Notes under the pieces: generated by a model | Seen by the model: the letters and a program-made list of their open reading frames with translations, nothing else | The model's database searches: none | What the model was told of the DNA's origin: nothing | Position numbers and translations under genes: made by a program | Assembly (NCBI GenBank): GCA_002361535.1 | Contig: DETG01000066.1 | Coordinates: 1 to 40,955 of the forward strand | Reading direction: 5' to 3' | Source: Prevotella sp. UBA3294 | GTDB lineage: Bacteria; Bacteroidota; Bacteroidia; Bacteroidales; Bacteroidaceae | DNA length: 40,955 nt | Shown here: positions 33,059 through 40,814 of the stretch, in pieces | Layout of the letters: each line of letters opens with the position of its first letter | Position numbering within the stretch: the stretch's first letter is position 1

Positions 33059-34475
33059 CAAGACAGTAGATGTGCTCCCCGAGATCTATCCTGACTATAT
33101 CGGAGTGACGATCCCTGCAGGAATAGCTCCGCTCGACTTCAATATGGCTGATGAGTCAATTGGCAGCATGGCAGTGGAGGCAAGAGGAAGCAAGGGTGGC
33201 GAGATCCATGCACAGGGCGAGTGGGCTGATTTTGATGTTGACGACTGGCATGAGCTGACCATGCAGAACAGAGGAGGAAAGATCACCATGACAGTCTATG
33301 CCAAGAAAGACGGGGAGTGGGTGCAGTATAAAGATTTCGATATCTATGTGAGTGAATATTCCCTTGACGACTGGGGACTGACCTACCGGCGCATCAAGCC
33401 TGGATATGAGGTGGGTGGTGACATCGGCATCTATCAGCGGGATCTTCACACCTTCTCTGAATATGCTATCCTTACGGAAACATTGCTCCCTGGACGATGC
33501 TTCAACTGTCATACCCAGAACCGTACCTATCCGAACAGAATCACCTTGCAGATCCGTGGTGAGGGCGGTGGCACGATGATCCAGAAAGACGGACGACAAT
33601 ACTGGTTAGAGACCAAGACCGATTCCACCAAGGCAGCTGGATCCTATTCCTATTGGCACCCACAGGGTGACTATTGCGCCATGGCTGTCAACTCCGTCCA
33701 TCAGAGTTTCTTCGTGGGGAAAGGTCAGCGTATCGAGGTGTATCACCGCTTCAGTGATGTGGAGGTGCTGGATACCCGTTCGAACGAACTGATCCTGTCA
33801 CCCCTGTTGCGCACAGCCGACCTGGAGATCTTCCCAGCCTTCTCGCATGATGGGAAATGGCTCTACTACAGCAGTTCCAAACCTTGCCGGGTGCCGGCAG
33901 AGTATGAGAAAGTGAAATGCTCTCTGTGTCGCATCCCCTTCGATGCTAAGAGTGGACGGTTCGGGGAGTCGGTAGATACGTTGCTCAACGGACCGGCAAC
34001 GGACCGCAGCTATGTGTTGGCTCGACCGTCATACGATGGTCGGTGGCTGATGTATTGTGTGGCCAGCAGAGGAAACTTCCCGGTATGCGAGAATGATGCC
34101 GACCTGTGTCTGATGGATCTGCGTTCCGGAGAAACACGCTTGCTCGATGAGGTGAACAGCGACCAGAGTGAGAGTTTCCATAACTGGAGCGAGAACAGCA
34201 AGTGGTTCGTGTTTACCAGTAAACGGGAGAACGGAATGTATGCACAGCTCTTCCTGGCCAGCATCGGTGAGAACGGGCAGGTGACGAAGCCCTTCCTTTT
34301 ACCGCAGCGTAACCCTAAGAAGTTCTATCATGAGATGATGGACTCCTATAACGTGCCTGATTTCACCAAGACGAAGGTGAAGGTTGATACGCACGAGGCT
34401 TACAGACAGGTGTTCGGAGGACAAAGGGAGAAGGTGAAGATAAAGATAAAAAGGGAAGCCCACCCCGACCCTTGA
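32883..34475 (+). CDS. Exported CxxCH beta-propeller (PD40/TolB-like) protein, copy 1
   Basis: A 530-residue protein. A hydrophobic N-terminal segment (about 20-38, MAAVVVIMVVVC) looks like a lipoprotein signal. Next comes an odd Ser/Leu/His repeat (about 41-59) encoded by a heptamer array and absent from copy 2. The mature part begins LPEIYPDYIGVTIPAGIAPL, the start of a domain shared with copy 2. GRCFNCHTQN carries a single C-x-x-C-H heme c-binding motif (Cys206, Cys209, His210). Beta-propeller repeats follow (FPAFSHDGKWLYYSSSKP, ARPSYDGRWLMYC, NWSENSKWFVFTSKRENGMYAQLFL). The C-terminal REAHPDP is encoded by an intergenic-type repeat. It is probably periplasmic or surface exposed; the function is unknown. 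Confidence 0.82.
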   Translation: MKEGNIYNKVSKTCRRYKTWLMAAVVVIMVVVCGSRFIPFHSSLLTFHSSLFTLHSSLSKTVDVLPEIYPDYIGVTIPAGIAPLDFNMADESIGSMAVEARGSKGGEIHAQGEWADFDVDDWHELTMQNRGGKITMTVYAKKDGEWVQYKDFDIYVSEYSLDDWGLTYRRIKPGYEVGGDIGIYQRDLHTFSEYAILTETLLPGRCFNCHTQNRTYPNRITLQIRGEGGGTMIQKDGRQYWLETKTDSTKAAGSYSYWHPQGDYCAMAVNSVHQSFFVGKGQRIEVYHRFSDVEVLDTRSNELILSPLLRTADLEIFPAFSHDGKWLYYSSSKPCRVPAEYEKVKCSLCRIPFDAKSGRFGESVDTLLNGPATDRSYVLARPSYDGRWLMYCVASRGNFPVCENDADLCLMDLRSGETRLLDEVNSDQSESFHNWSENSKWFVFTSKRENGMYAQLFLASIGENGQVTKPFLLPQRNPKKFYHEMMDSYNVPDFTKTKVKVDTHEAYRQVFGGQREKVKIKIKREAHPDP

Positions 34476-34504
34476 AGCCCACCCCGACCCTCCCAAAGGG
34501 AGGG
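34455..34504. repeat. CCCACCCCGACCC repeat with hairpin at a gene end
   Basis: An 18-bp unit (GAAGCCCACCCCGACCCT) occurs twice, at 34455-34472 and 34474-34491. A perfect hairpin follows (CCCTCCC-aaa-GGGAGGG, 34488-34504). The first unit encodes the last residues of the propeller protein, and its stop lies at the junction. Confidence 0.8.
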
Positions 34505-34525
34505 AGAAAGAACAGGTGATTGGTA

Positions 34526-34633
34526 ATTCGTCAAATTCGTAGTGTAAGAAGAAACCGATTCGTCAAATTCGTAGAGAAAGAAGTAGCAGATTCGTTAAAT
34601 TCGTCTAATTCGTAGCGTAAGAAGAAACCGATT
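34526..34633 (+). repeat. 35-bp direct repeats before the DUF4369 gene
   Basis: Copies starting ATTCGTCAAATTCGTAG at 34526 and 34558 and ATTCGTCTAATTCGTAG at 34599 each run about 35 bp. The first and third also share GTAAGAAGAAACCGATT. They fill most of the 193-bp gap; no promoter match is obvious. Confidence 0.75.
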
Positions 34634-34668
34634 TGCTCAATATGTAAAATGAATAACAAGATATAGAA

Positions 34669-35334
34669 ATGAAAAAGATGCTAACATGCTTGATGACGGT
34701 GGCAGTCGTAGGACTGTTCTTCGGTTGTCAGAAAACAAATGATGGAAAGTGTATCGTTGAAGGCGTGGTAAATGGTGAACAGTACGAGGGGAAACGGGTG
34801 TTCCTTGTGCCGTTAACGGGTCCGGCTACTGCCGAGACCGTCGATTCTATGGAAATAACCAATGGTAAGTTCCACTTCGAACCAGATTCCTTGCAGATGT
34901 ACAAGGTCTTACTTGACTACCACTACCGGTTAGGATTGGAGACGGTACTCTTGGTGGGAGAACCGGGCACGATCAAGGTGGTACTCGACAGCGTGAGTCA
35001 TGCGACGGGTACACCGCAGAACGATTCCTTGGATCATTGGAAAACCCTCACCGAGATACATAATCACCAGATGCTCCTGATGGGCAAGACTATCCAGAAT
35101 CTGACGGGAAAGGGTGACACGGTGCAGGCCGCCTCAATGAAACAGCGTGCCGACAGCTTCCATTTAGTGTATAAGAACAGCACACGTGCCTTAGCAGAGA
35201 ATTTGAAGAAAGGACCGCTCCATGAATTCCTGAAAGGACTCTATCCCCTTACCTACAAACGGAAATATCCCGATGGACGAATCGTCTTGATGAATGCGGA
35301 TACCAATGAGGAGATAGAGGAAGTAAAGAACTGA
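34669..35334 (+). CDS. DUF4369-like lipoprotein
   Basis: A 221-residue lipoprotein whose signal MKKMLTCLMTVAVVGLFFGC ends in a lipobox Cys at residue 20. The mature N-terminal part (KCIVEGVVNGEQYEGKRVFLVPLTGPATAETVDSMEITNGKFHFE) is the DUF4369 beta-sandwich pattern, often fused in Bacteroidetes to a thioredoxin-like TlpA domain. Here the rest is helical and Lys-rich (about 120-221), with no C-x-x-C, so the redox domain is missing. It sits between the two membrane-propeller pairs. An association with heme c maturation or redox is a guess from context only. The stop lies in a short array of 8-bp TGAAG units that also holds the next start. Confidence 0.75.
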   Translation: MKKMLTCLMTVAVVGLFFGCQKTNDGKCIVEGVVNGEQYEGKRVFLVPLTGPATAETVDSMEITNGKFHFEPDSLQMYKVLLDYHYRLGLETVLLVGEPGTIKVVLDSVSHATGTPQNDSLDHWKTLTEIHNHQMLLMGKTIQNLTGKGDTVQAASMKQRADSFHLVYKNSTRALAENLKKGPLHEFLKGLYPLTYKRKYPDGRIVLMNADTNEEIEEVKN

Positions 35335-35354
35335 AGATTTGAAGGGTTGAAGAA

Positions 35355-37091
35355 TTGAAGGACTCAAAGGTGAAGATCAAACATTTGCTATATAAACATG
35401 CCGAATGGTTGCTGACACTGGCATTCGGTGTGGCGGTATTCCTGTTCTGGCGATACCGTTATCCTTTTGCGCTCACCTATCAAGAGCAGTTCCAGCTGTT
35501 CCTGTTCGATGGTGAATACCTGATGGAACGACTGAGAGAGCCGGGGGGCGTGGCGAGGTATGTCGCGGAGTTCCTCGTGCAGTTCTATAACCATGTCACT
35601 TTGGGTGCCGTGATCTTAGCTTTGCTCCTCATGTTGGTGCAACAACTGACTTGGTCGTTGATGAAGTCTTGCTCTCATACCTCACCTCTCACCTCTCATT
35701 ATGCCTTCAGCTTCATTCCTTCCGTCATGCTGTGGTACTCCTTGGGTGATGAGAGTGTGCTGCTGACGTATGTCGTAGCATTGGTGATGGCTCTGGGTAT
35801 GATGGTAGTGTGGACGAAAAAGATGAAGGGTGGCAGGATCGTTCAGGGGGTGGCGGCTTTGGTTGTGATCCCCATCGCCTATTGGCTTACCGGCCCGATG
35901 GTATTGCTGGTAGCATTATGGGTCTTTCCGCTTTCGATCATCTATGCTTTAGCCCTGATATTGCTGAGTGCACACTTCCTGCCGTTCCCCACGATGAGGG
36001 TGATGTGTGGCATCAGCTACTACCGTTTCCCTGTCACACTGCCTTACCTGCTGATGGTGATCCCCGTGGTGACCTATGTGATTGTCCGATTCGCTCATAG
36101 GATACCAAAGACGAAGTCGTGGGTTACGGTTGCGGAAGTTGTGGTGCTGATCGGTCTTGTCGGATTCGTTGACAAGGGCTTTAATGCCAAGAAATATGAA
36201 CTGTTAGAATATGATTACTTGGTTCGGCTCAACGACTGGAGAAGTATCATTGCCAAAGCGGAAAAACATGCGCCCGATCTGCCGATGAGCGTGGGGGCTA
36301 CAAACCTGGCACTGGCTATGACCAATCAGTTAGGTGAACGTGCCTTTGACTTCTTCCAGCGAGGAAGGGAAGGACTGCTGCCCCGTTTTGAAAGGAACTT
36401 CACGACGGCACAGCTCACGGGGGAGATCTATTTTCACCTGGGACTGATCAATACAGCCCAGCGCTTTGCTTTTGAGTCGATGGAGGCGTTGCCCAACTAC
36501 AATAAGAGTGCACGGTCGGTGAAACGACTGGCAGAGACCAACCTGATCAACGGACAGTATGAAGTGGCAAGGAAGTACCTGAAGATGTTACAGAAAACGA
36601 TTTTCTACCGTCCGTGGGCTCAGCGCATGATGGCACTGCTCGGCGATGAGAAAGCGATTGATGAACATCCGCTCTACGGCTGGTTGCGAAAGGCAAGGAT
36701 CCAAGACGATTTCTTGTTCAGCGAGGATGAACTAGATAAGATTTGCGGACAGCTCTTCATGCATGACGAGCAGAACAAGATGGCTGTGCAGTACTTGCTG
36801 TTGGCACCGCTGCTCGACAAAGACATCCAGAAGTTTATGTCGTTTGCGGAGGTGGTGCAGAGCACAACCAACTATAACCCCCGTGCTTGTCAGGAGGCCA
36901 TAGCCTTTGCTTTTATGCAACGGCGTCAGCAACCCCCACAAGGAGCCGTCAGTCCGATGATCCTGGAACGGATGAATGAGTTTGCACGTGTCTATTCTGG
37001 TGACAAAAACTCTCCAGAGTTGATGCGGTTCAAAAATACGGTATGGTATTATTTAACGGTTGGGAATCATTTAGCTAAGAGAGAAGAATGA
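35355..37091 (+). CDS. DUF6057-like polytopic membrane protein, copy 2
   Basis: A 578-residue homologue of the gene at 31315, with the same layout: N-terminal membrane segments (LLTLAFGVAVFLFWRYRYPF first), the Y-Q-E-Q-F-Q-L-F-L-F-D-G-E-Y-L hallmark, and a TPR-like helical half (YDYLVRLNDWRSIIAKAEKHA, FHLGLINTAQRFAFESMEAL, NGQYEVARKYLKMLQKTIFYRPWAQRM). It is longer than copy 1 mainly in the membrane part and at the C-terminus. A heptamer-like CACCTCT stretch (35672-35703) is read in frame as a Ser/Thr/His loop. The TTG at 35355 is used as start; a GTG at 35370 is also possible. It overlaps the next gene by 4 bp (ATGA), implying coupled translation. Confidence 0.8.
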   Translation: MKDSKVKIKHLLYKHAEWLLTLAFGVAVFLFWRYRYPFALTYQEQFQLFLFDGEYLMERLREPGGVARYVAEFLVQFYNHVTLGAVILALLLMLVQQLTWSLMKSCSHTSPLTSHYAFSFIPSVMLWYSLGDESVLLTYVVALVMALGMMVVWTKKMKGGRIVQGVAALVVIPIAYWLTGPMVLLVALWVFPLSIIYALALILLSAHFLPFPTMRVMCGISYYRFPVTLPYLLMVIPVVTYVIVRFAHRIPKTKSWVTVAEVVVLIGLVGFVDKGFNAKKYELLEYDYLVRLNDWRSIIAKAEKHAPDLPMSVGATNLALAMTNQLGERAFDFFQRGREGLLPRFERNFTTAQLTGEIYFHLGLINTAQRFAFESMEALPNYNKSARSVKRLAETNLINGQYEVARKYLKMLQKTIFYRPWAQRMMALLGDEKAIDEHPLYGWLRKARIQDDFLFSEDELDKICGQLFMHDEQNKMAVQYLLLAPLLDKDIQKFMSFAEVVQSTTNYNPRACQEAIAFAFMQRRQQPPQGAVSPMILERMNEFARVYSGDKNSPELMRFKNTVWYYLTVGNHLAKREE

Positions 37092-38617
37092 AGAAGGAAA
37101 GAATTCGAGTAGGCGCATTAGCGGGGAGAATACTTGCTACCGCCATGGTGACTGTTGTGGGTTGTTGGCTGTTGTGGTCTTGTAGCTCCAGACCAGAGAA
37201 TCCTGTGCCGACAGACCAGCTGCCGAAGATCTATCCCGACTATGTGGGAGTGACAATACCCGTTGGGATTGCCCCACTGAACTTCAACCTCATGGGTGAT
37301 GGAATAGATAAGGTGGATGTCGTGGTCAGAGGTTCGAAAGGCGGAGAGATCCATGCACAGGGCAGCTATGCCGACTTTGATGTGGACGATTGGCACTTGC
37401 TGACGGAGCAGAACAAGGGCGGACAGTTGTCTTTTACCGTTTGTGCAAAGAAGGACGGGCAATGGATACAATATAAGGATTTCACCGTTCGTATCAGTCC
37501 GTATGCCCTCGATGAGTGGGGACTTACCTACCGTCGTATTGCTCCTGGCTATGAGGTATATAGTAAGATGGGACTTTATCAACGTGATCTCTCAAACTTC
37601 GAGGAATATGCCATCATCGAGAATACTCAGGTACCTGGAATGTGTGTGAACTGCCATTCCAGTGCCCAGACCGATCCCTCTAAGTTTGTTTTCCATATCC
37701 GTGGTGAACATGGGGCTACCTTGTTCCAGATAGATGGGAAACGAGAACTTCTCAAAGCGAAGAACGACCTTCTGGGTGGTTCTATGGTGTATCCATATTG
37801 GCATCCCTCAGGCGAGTATTGCGCCTTCTCCACCAACCAGACACGTCAGGGCTTCCATATCGCCCACCAGAATCGTATAGAGGTGTTCGACCTCTCTTCT
37901 GATATCTTGGTATATCATCCTGCAAGTCATGAGGTCCTTACCGACTCTCTGATCAGTACAAAGGACTGGTCGGAGAATACACCGGTGTTCTCTCCAGATG
38001 GGAAGACGCTCTATTTCATGACCTGTAAGCAACAGGAATATCCTACGCATTATCAGGATGAGCAATACAACCTCTGCAAGATCGACTTCGATCCAAACAC
38101 GGGAAAGTTTGGTGAGAAGGTGGATACAATCTTCAATGCTGCGAAAATGGGAAAGAGTCTGACATGGCCTCGTCCGTCATACGATGGGAAGTATATCTTG
38201 TTCACCCTGATGGATTATGGCTATTTCTCTATCTGGCATCAGGAGAGCGACCAATGGCTGCTTGACTTGCGGACGGGAGAGGCCCGCTCTATAACCGAGA
38301 TAAACAGCAAACGTGCCGACAGCTTTCATAACTGGAACGTGAACTCTCACTGGATCGTATTCACCAGTAGAAGGGGAGACGGCCTCTATAGTCTTCTCTA
38401 TTTATCCAGTATCGACGATCAGGGGCGCTTTACCAAGCCTTTCCTGTTACCACAGCATAATCCCATGAAATACTACGACTCTTCGCTGTATTCATTCAAT
38501 ACACCTGATTTCACGAAAACCAAGGTGACGTTCGATGCCTATCATGCGGGAAAGGAGATCCTTTCGGAAGTCCGTGTGGAAACCAAAGTGAAGAATGCAG
38601 CGAAGAAAAGCGAGTAG
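37088..38617 (+). CDS. Exported CxxCH beta-propeller (PD40/TolB-like) protein, copy 2
   Basis: A 509-residue homologue of the protein at 32883. Its signal (ILATAMVTVVGCWLLWSC) ends in a plausible lipobox Cys near residue 33. LPKIYPDYVGVTIPVGIAPLNFN opens the shared domain, followed by GMCVNCHSSAQ with C-x-x-C-H (Cys186, Cys189, His190). Propeller-type repeats follow (TPVFSPDGKTLYFMTCKQ, WPRPSYDGKYILFTLMD, NWNVNSHWIVFTSRRGDGLYSLLYL). It lacks the Ser/Leu/His repeat of copy 1, so that insert is dispensable. Translation is coupled to the upstream DUF6057-like gene, which supports a working pair. The family resembles propeller proteins with a single heme site; the role is unknown. Confidence 0.85.
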   Translation: MKKERIRVGALAGRILATAMVTVVGCWLLWSCSSRPENPVPTDQLPKIYPDYVGVTIPVGIAPLNFNLMGDGIDKVDVVVRGSKGGEIHAQGSYADFDVDDWHLLTEQNKGGQLSFTVCAKKDGQWIQYKDFTVRISPYALDEWGLTYRRIAPGYEVYSKMGLYQRDLSNFEEYAIIENTQVPGMCVNCHSSAQTDPSKFVFHIRGEHGATLFQIDGKRELLKAKNDLLGGSMVYPYWHPSGEYCAFSTNQTRQGFHIAHQNRIEVFDLSSDILVYHPASHEVLTDSLISTKDWSENTPVFSPDGKTLYFMTCKQQEYPTHYQDEQYNLCKIDFDPNTGKFGEKVDTIFNAAKMGKSLTWPRPSYDGKYILFTLMDYGYFSIWHQESDQWLLDLRTGEARSITEINSKRADSFHNWNVNSHWIVFTSRRGDGLYSLLYLSSIDDQGRFTKPFLLPQHNPMKYYDSSLYSFNTPDFTKTKVTFDAYHAGKEILSEVRVETKVKNAAKKSE

Positions 38618-38797
38618 AATGTGTGTGTTTACTTGTGAAAGTTGGAAAGGCATAAACCAACTGCTCTCTCATAGAAACGTAAAGTGTACAACAAACAATT
38701 ATGAGTTTTTCATTTGAATAATCTTACCTATTCTTTGCAATATGAAACAGATAATTTGTAAAAAAAGTCGGATTTTAAAAAAAAAACAAGAAAGAAT

Positions 38798-38828
38798 GTT
38801 GTTAATTAAATAAAATCGTTTATCTTTG
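38798..38828 (+). promoter_or_regulatory. Promoter of the second susC
   Basis: TTG at 38798-38800 and TATCTTTG at 38821-38828 are 20 bp apart. The start near 38835 gives a leader of about 230 nt, the same as for the first susC. The stretch 38618-38797 is AT-rich with no gene seen. Confidence 0.65.
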
Positions 38829-38918
38829 CAAACCAGAATGTCTAAGTAGTTTTGCAAATCGTTTTTATCCTCTTAAGGAAGAACGCGCTTAGAGGAGTAA
38901 CTATAAACCATAATCTTT

Positions 38919-38942
38919 ATGAGAACAAACAACACCGGATAG
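38919..38942 (+). CDS. Leader micro-ORF MRTNNTG
   Basis: Seven codons then TAG in the leader of the second susC, matching the micro-ORF at 23777-23803 in its Asn-Asn-Thr-Gly-stop end, its upstream TAACTATAAACCA element and its position just before the hairpin. Too short to support on its own; the case rests on the paired conservation. Confidence 0.5.
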   Translation: MRTNNTG

Positions 38943-38949
38943 ATTACAC

Positions 38950-39001
38950 ATGCTGCGAGTCAAGCGACTTGGCAGCATACCTTTGTTTGCGTTTAGTATG
39001 C
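38950..39001 (+). promoter_or_regulatory. Alternative hairpins in the second susC leader
   Basis: ATGCTGC (38950-38956) pairs with GCAGCAT (38972-38978), with further inner pairing. The downstream arm continues as GCATAC (38975-38980), which can pair instead with GTATGC (38996-39001). The order and mutual exclusion match the first susC leader, but the bases differ, which is covariation-like support. Confidence 0.55.
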
Positions 39002-39063
39002 GAATAATACTTGAAACATAGAATCATTTACTCATTTCAATAACCAAAGAAAAGTACTTAAGT

Positions 39064-40743
39064 ATGAATCAAAACTTTAGAAAGACAGCGCTGCTATTTG
39101 GTGCCTGTGCAATCGCAGGATTGTTCTGGACACCGAAGGCAATGGCTGACTCTGCTGTGAATACCGTTCAGTCGGTTCAGCAGGACAGGAAAGTGACAGG
39201 TACCGTCGTGGATGCGATGGGTCCGGTGATCGGAGCCAGTGTCTTGGAGAAAGGTACTAGTAATGGTACGGTTACCGATTTGTCAGGTAACTACTCTTTG
39301 AGCGTGAAGCCAGGTGCTACCCTGGTTGTCAGCTACGTTGGCTTCAAGACCCAGGAAATCCGTGTGGGCAACAACAGCCGTATTGACGTTACTCTGGAAG
39401 AAGACAACACCAACCTCGATGAGGTTGTGGTCATCGGTTACGGTGTGCAGAAGAAAAAGCTGATCACCGGTGCTACCGTTCAGGTAAAGGGTGATGACAT
39501 TGCCAAGTTGAACACCACCAACGCACTCGAAGCTATGCAGTCAAGCACTCCTGGTGTACAGATCACCCAGAGTTCTAGTCAGCCTGGTAAGGGATATAAG
39601 GTTTATATCCGTGGTATCGGTACTACTGGTAACTCCGCACCTCTATATGTAATCGATGGTGTGGCAGGTGGAAACCTTGACGGTATTAACCCTGCTGATA
39701 TAGAGAGCATCGACATTTTGAAGGATGCTGCTTCCGCTGCCATCTACGGTGCCCGTGCAGCCAATGGTGTGATCCTCGTGACAACCAGGCAGGGTAAAGT
39801 TGGTAAAATTGAACTTACCTACAATGGCGCTTTCGGCTGGTCTAACGCCTATAAGCGTCCTCAGCTCCTCGATGCTAAGCAGTATATGACAATCATTGAT
39901 GAGTACACCTTCAATACTTCTGGTCAGAAGATGGACTGGGCTGGTTATGTTCCCGCGGACATTCTTAATAAGGTGGCTAACGGTTGGGAAGGCACAGACT
40001 GGTGGAAGGCTTTCGAGAATAAGAATGCTCTTCAGCAGAACCATTCTGTAACCCTGACTGGTGGTACTGACCGTTCTAAGTTCGCCATGTCTTACACCTA
40101 TACTGGTAACGACGGTATCATGGGTGCTGAAAAGGCTTCTTACTACAAGCGTCACACCATCCGTGTCAACAGCGACCATGTGCTCTTAAAGGCCAAAGAT
40201 TTCGATGCCATTACCATCGGTGAGAATATCTCTATTGGTTATAACAGAAGCCACGACCTGGCAGAGGACGGTATGTACTGGAGCTATATCCATAGCCTGC
40301 TTCAGACTTGTCCGCTCGTGCCACAGTATGCTGACAATGGTGATATCTATTATTATCAGGATTTTGACGGTACTGTTAAATATGGTAGTGGCTGGAATGC
40401 TTCTTTGTTCAGCAACCCATGGGAGAACCTCGCAAAGGGTGGTTTCAACTCGATGGCAGAGAGCCGCAGCATCAATACAAGTGCAACTGCTTTCCTTACC
40501 ATCCAGCCTATCAAGGGACTGAGGCTCCGTTCCCAGTTCAACTATAACTGGGGTTCAGGCGCATATCGCAACTATGGTGAGCCACGTTCTTCTGGTTATG
40601 GAAATGCCACATCTGTTGTTTATAGTGTAAGCCAGAACGCCTGGCTGAATTCTTCATGGTCTGTTGAGAATACCCTTACCTACGATCTTCCTATTTTGAA
40701 TTATTACTGTCCGCTAAACATTGAGTCATCCGACAAAAATTAG
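39064..40743 (+). pseudogene. Second SusC gene, truncated by an IS element
   Basis: Encodes the first 546 or so residues of a SusC protein: signal peptide, carboxypeptidase-like domain, TonB box region (LDEVVVIGYG), plug with VIDGVAGGNLDGINPADIE and DAASAAIYGARAANGVILVTTR, and part of the barrel. It follows the first SusC closely up to VENTLTYDLPIL, then switches to NYYCPLNIESSDKN and a stop, where the left end of an IS begins. The barrel is therefore incomplete (559 of about 1080 residues) and should not be functional, unless the remainder lies beyond the IS and the IS excises. Its 5' 200 or so bp are nearly identical to the first susC. Confidence 0.88.
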
Positions 40744-40775
40744 GGCTGTCACCACTCAAAGGTGTCAGCCCTTTT
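40743..40775 (+). terminator. Hairpin terminator at the IS left end
   Basis: GGGCTGTCACC (40743-40753) and GGTGTCAGCCC (40761-40771) form a stem with one mismatch, followed by TTTT. It lies before the transposase promoter and would stop transcription entering from outside, a common IS safeguard. Confidence 0.7.
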
Positions 40776-40778
40776 GGT

Positions 40779-40786
40779 TATCTTTG
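40779..40786 (+). promoter_or_regulatory. -7 promoter box of the transposase gene
   Basis: TATCTTTG followed by GCA fits TAnnTTTG, 28 bp before the ATG at 40815. The -33 element would lie in the preceding hairpin and is not clear. Confidence 0.5.
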
Positions 40787-40814
40787 CAGTCGCCAAACAT
40801 AAACAAACATAACC

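Noticed and set aside
23912..38617. Classical polysaccharide utilisation locus
   Set aside because: SusC and SusD are present, but no glycoside hydrolase, polysaccharide lyase, sulfatase or hybrid two-component regulator was recognised, so a glycan substrate is not claimed.
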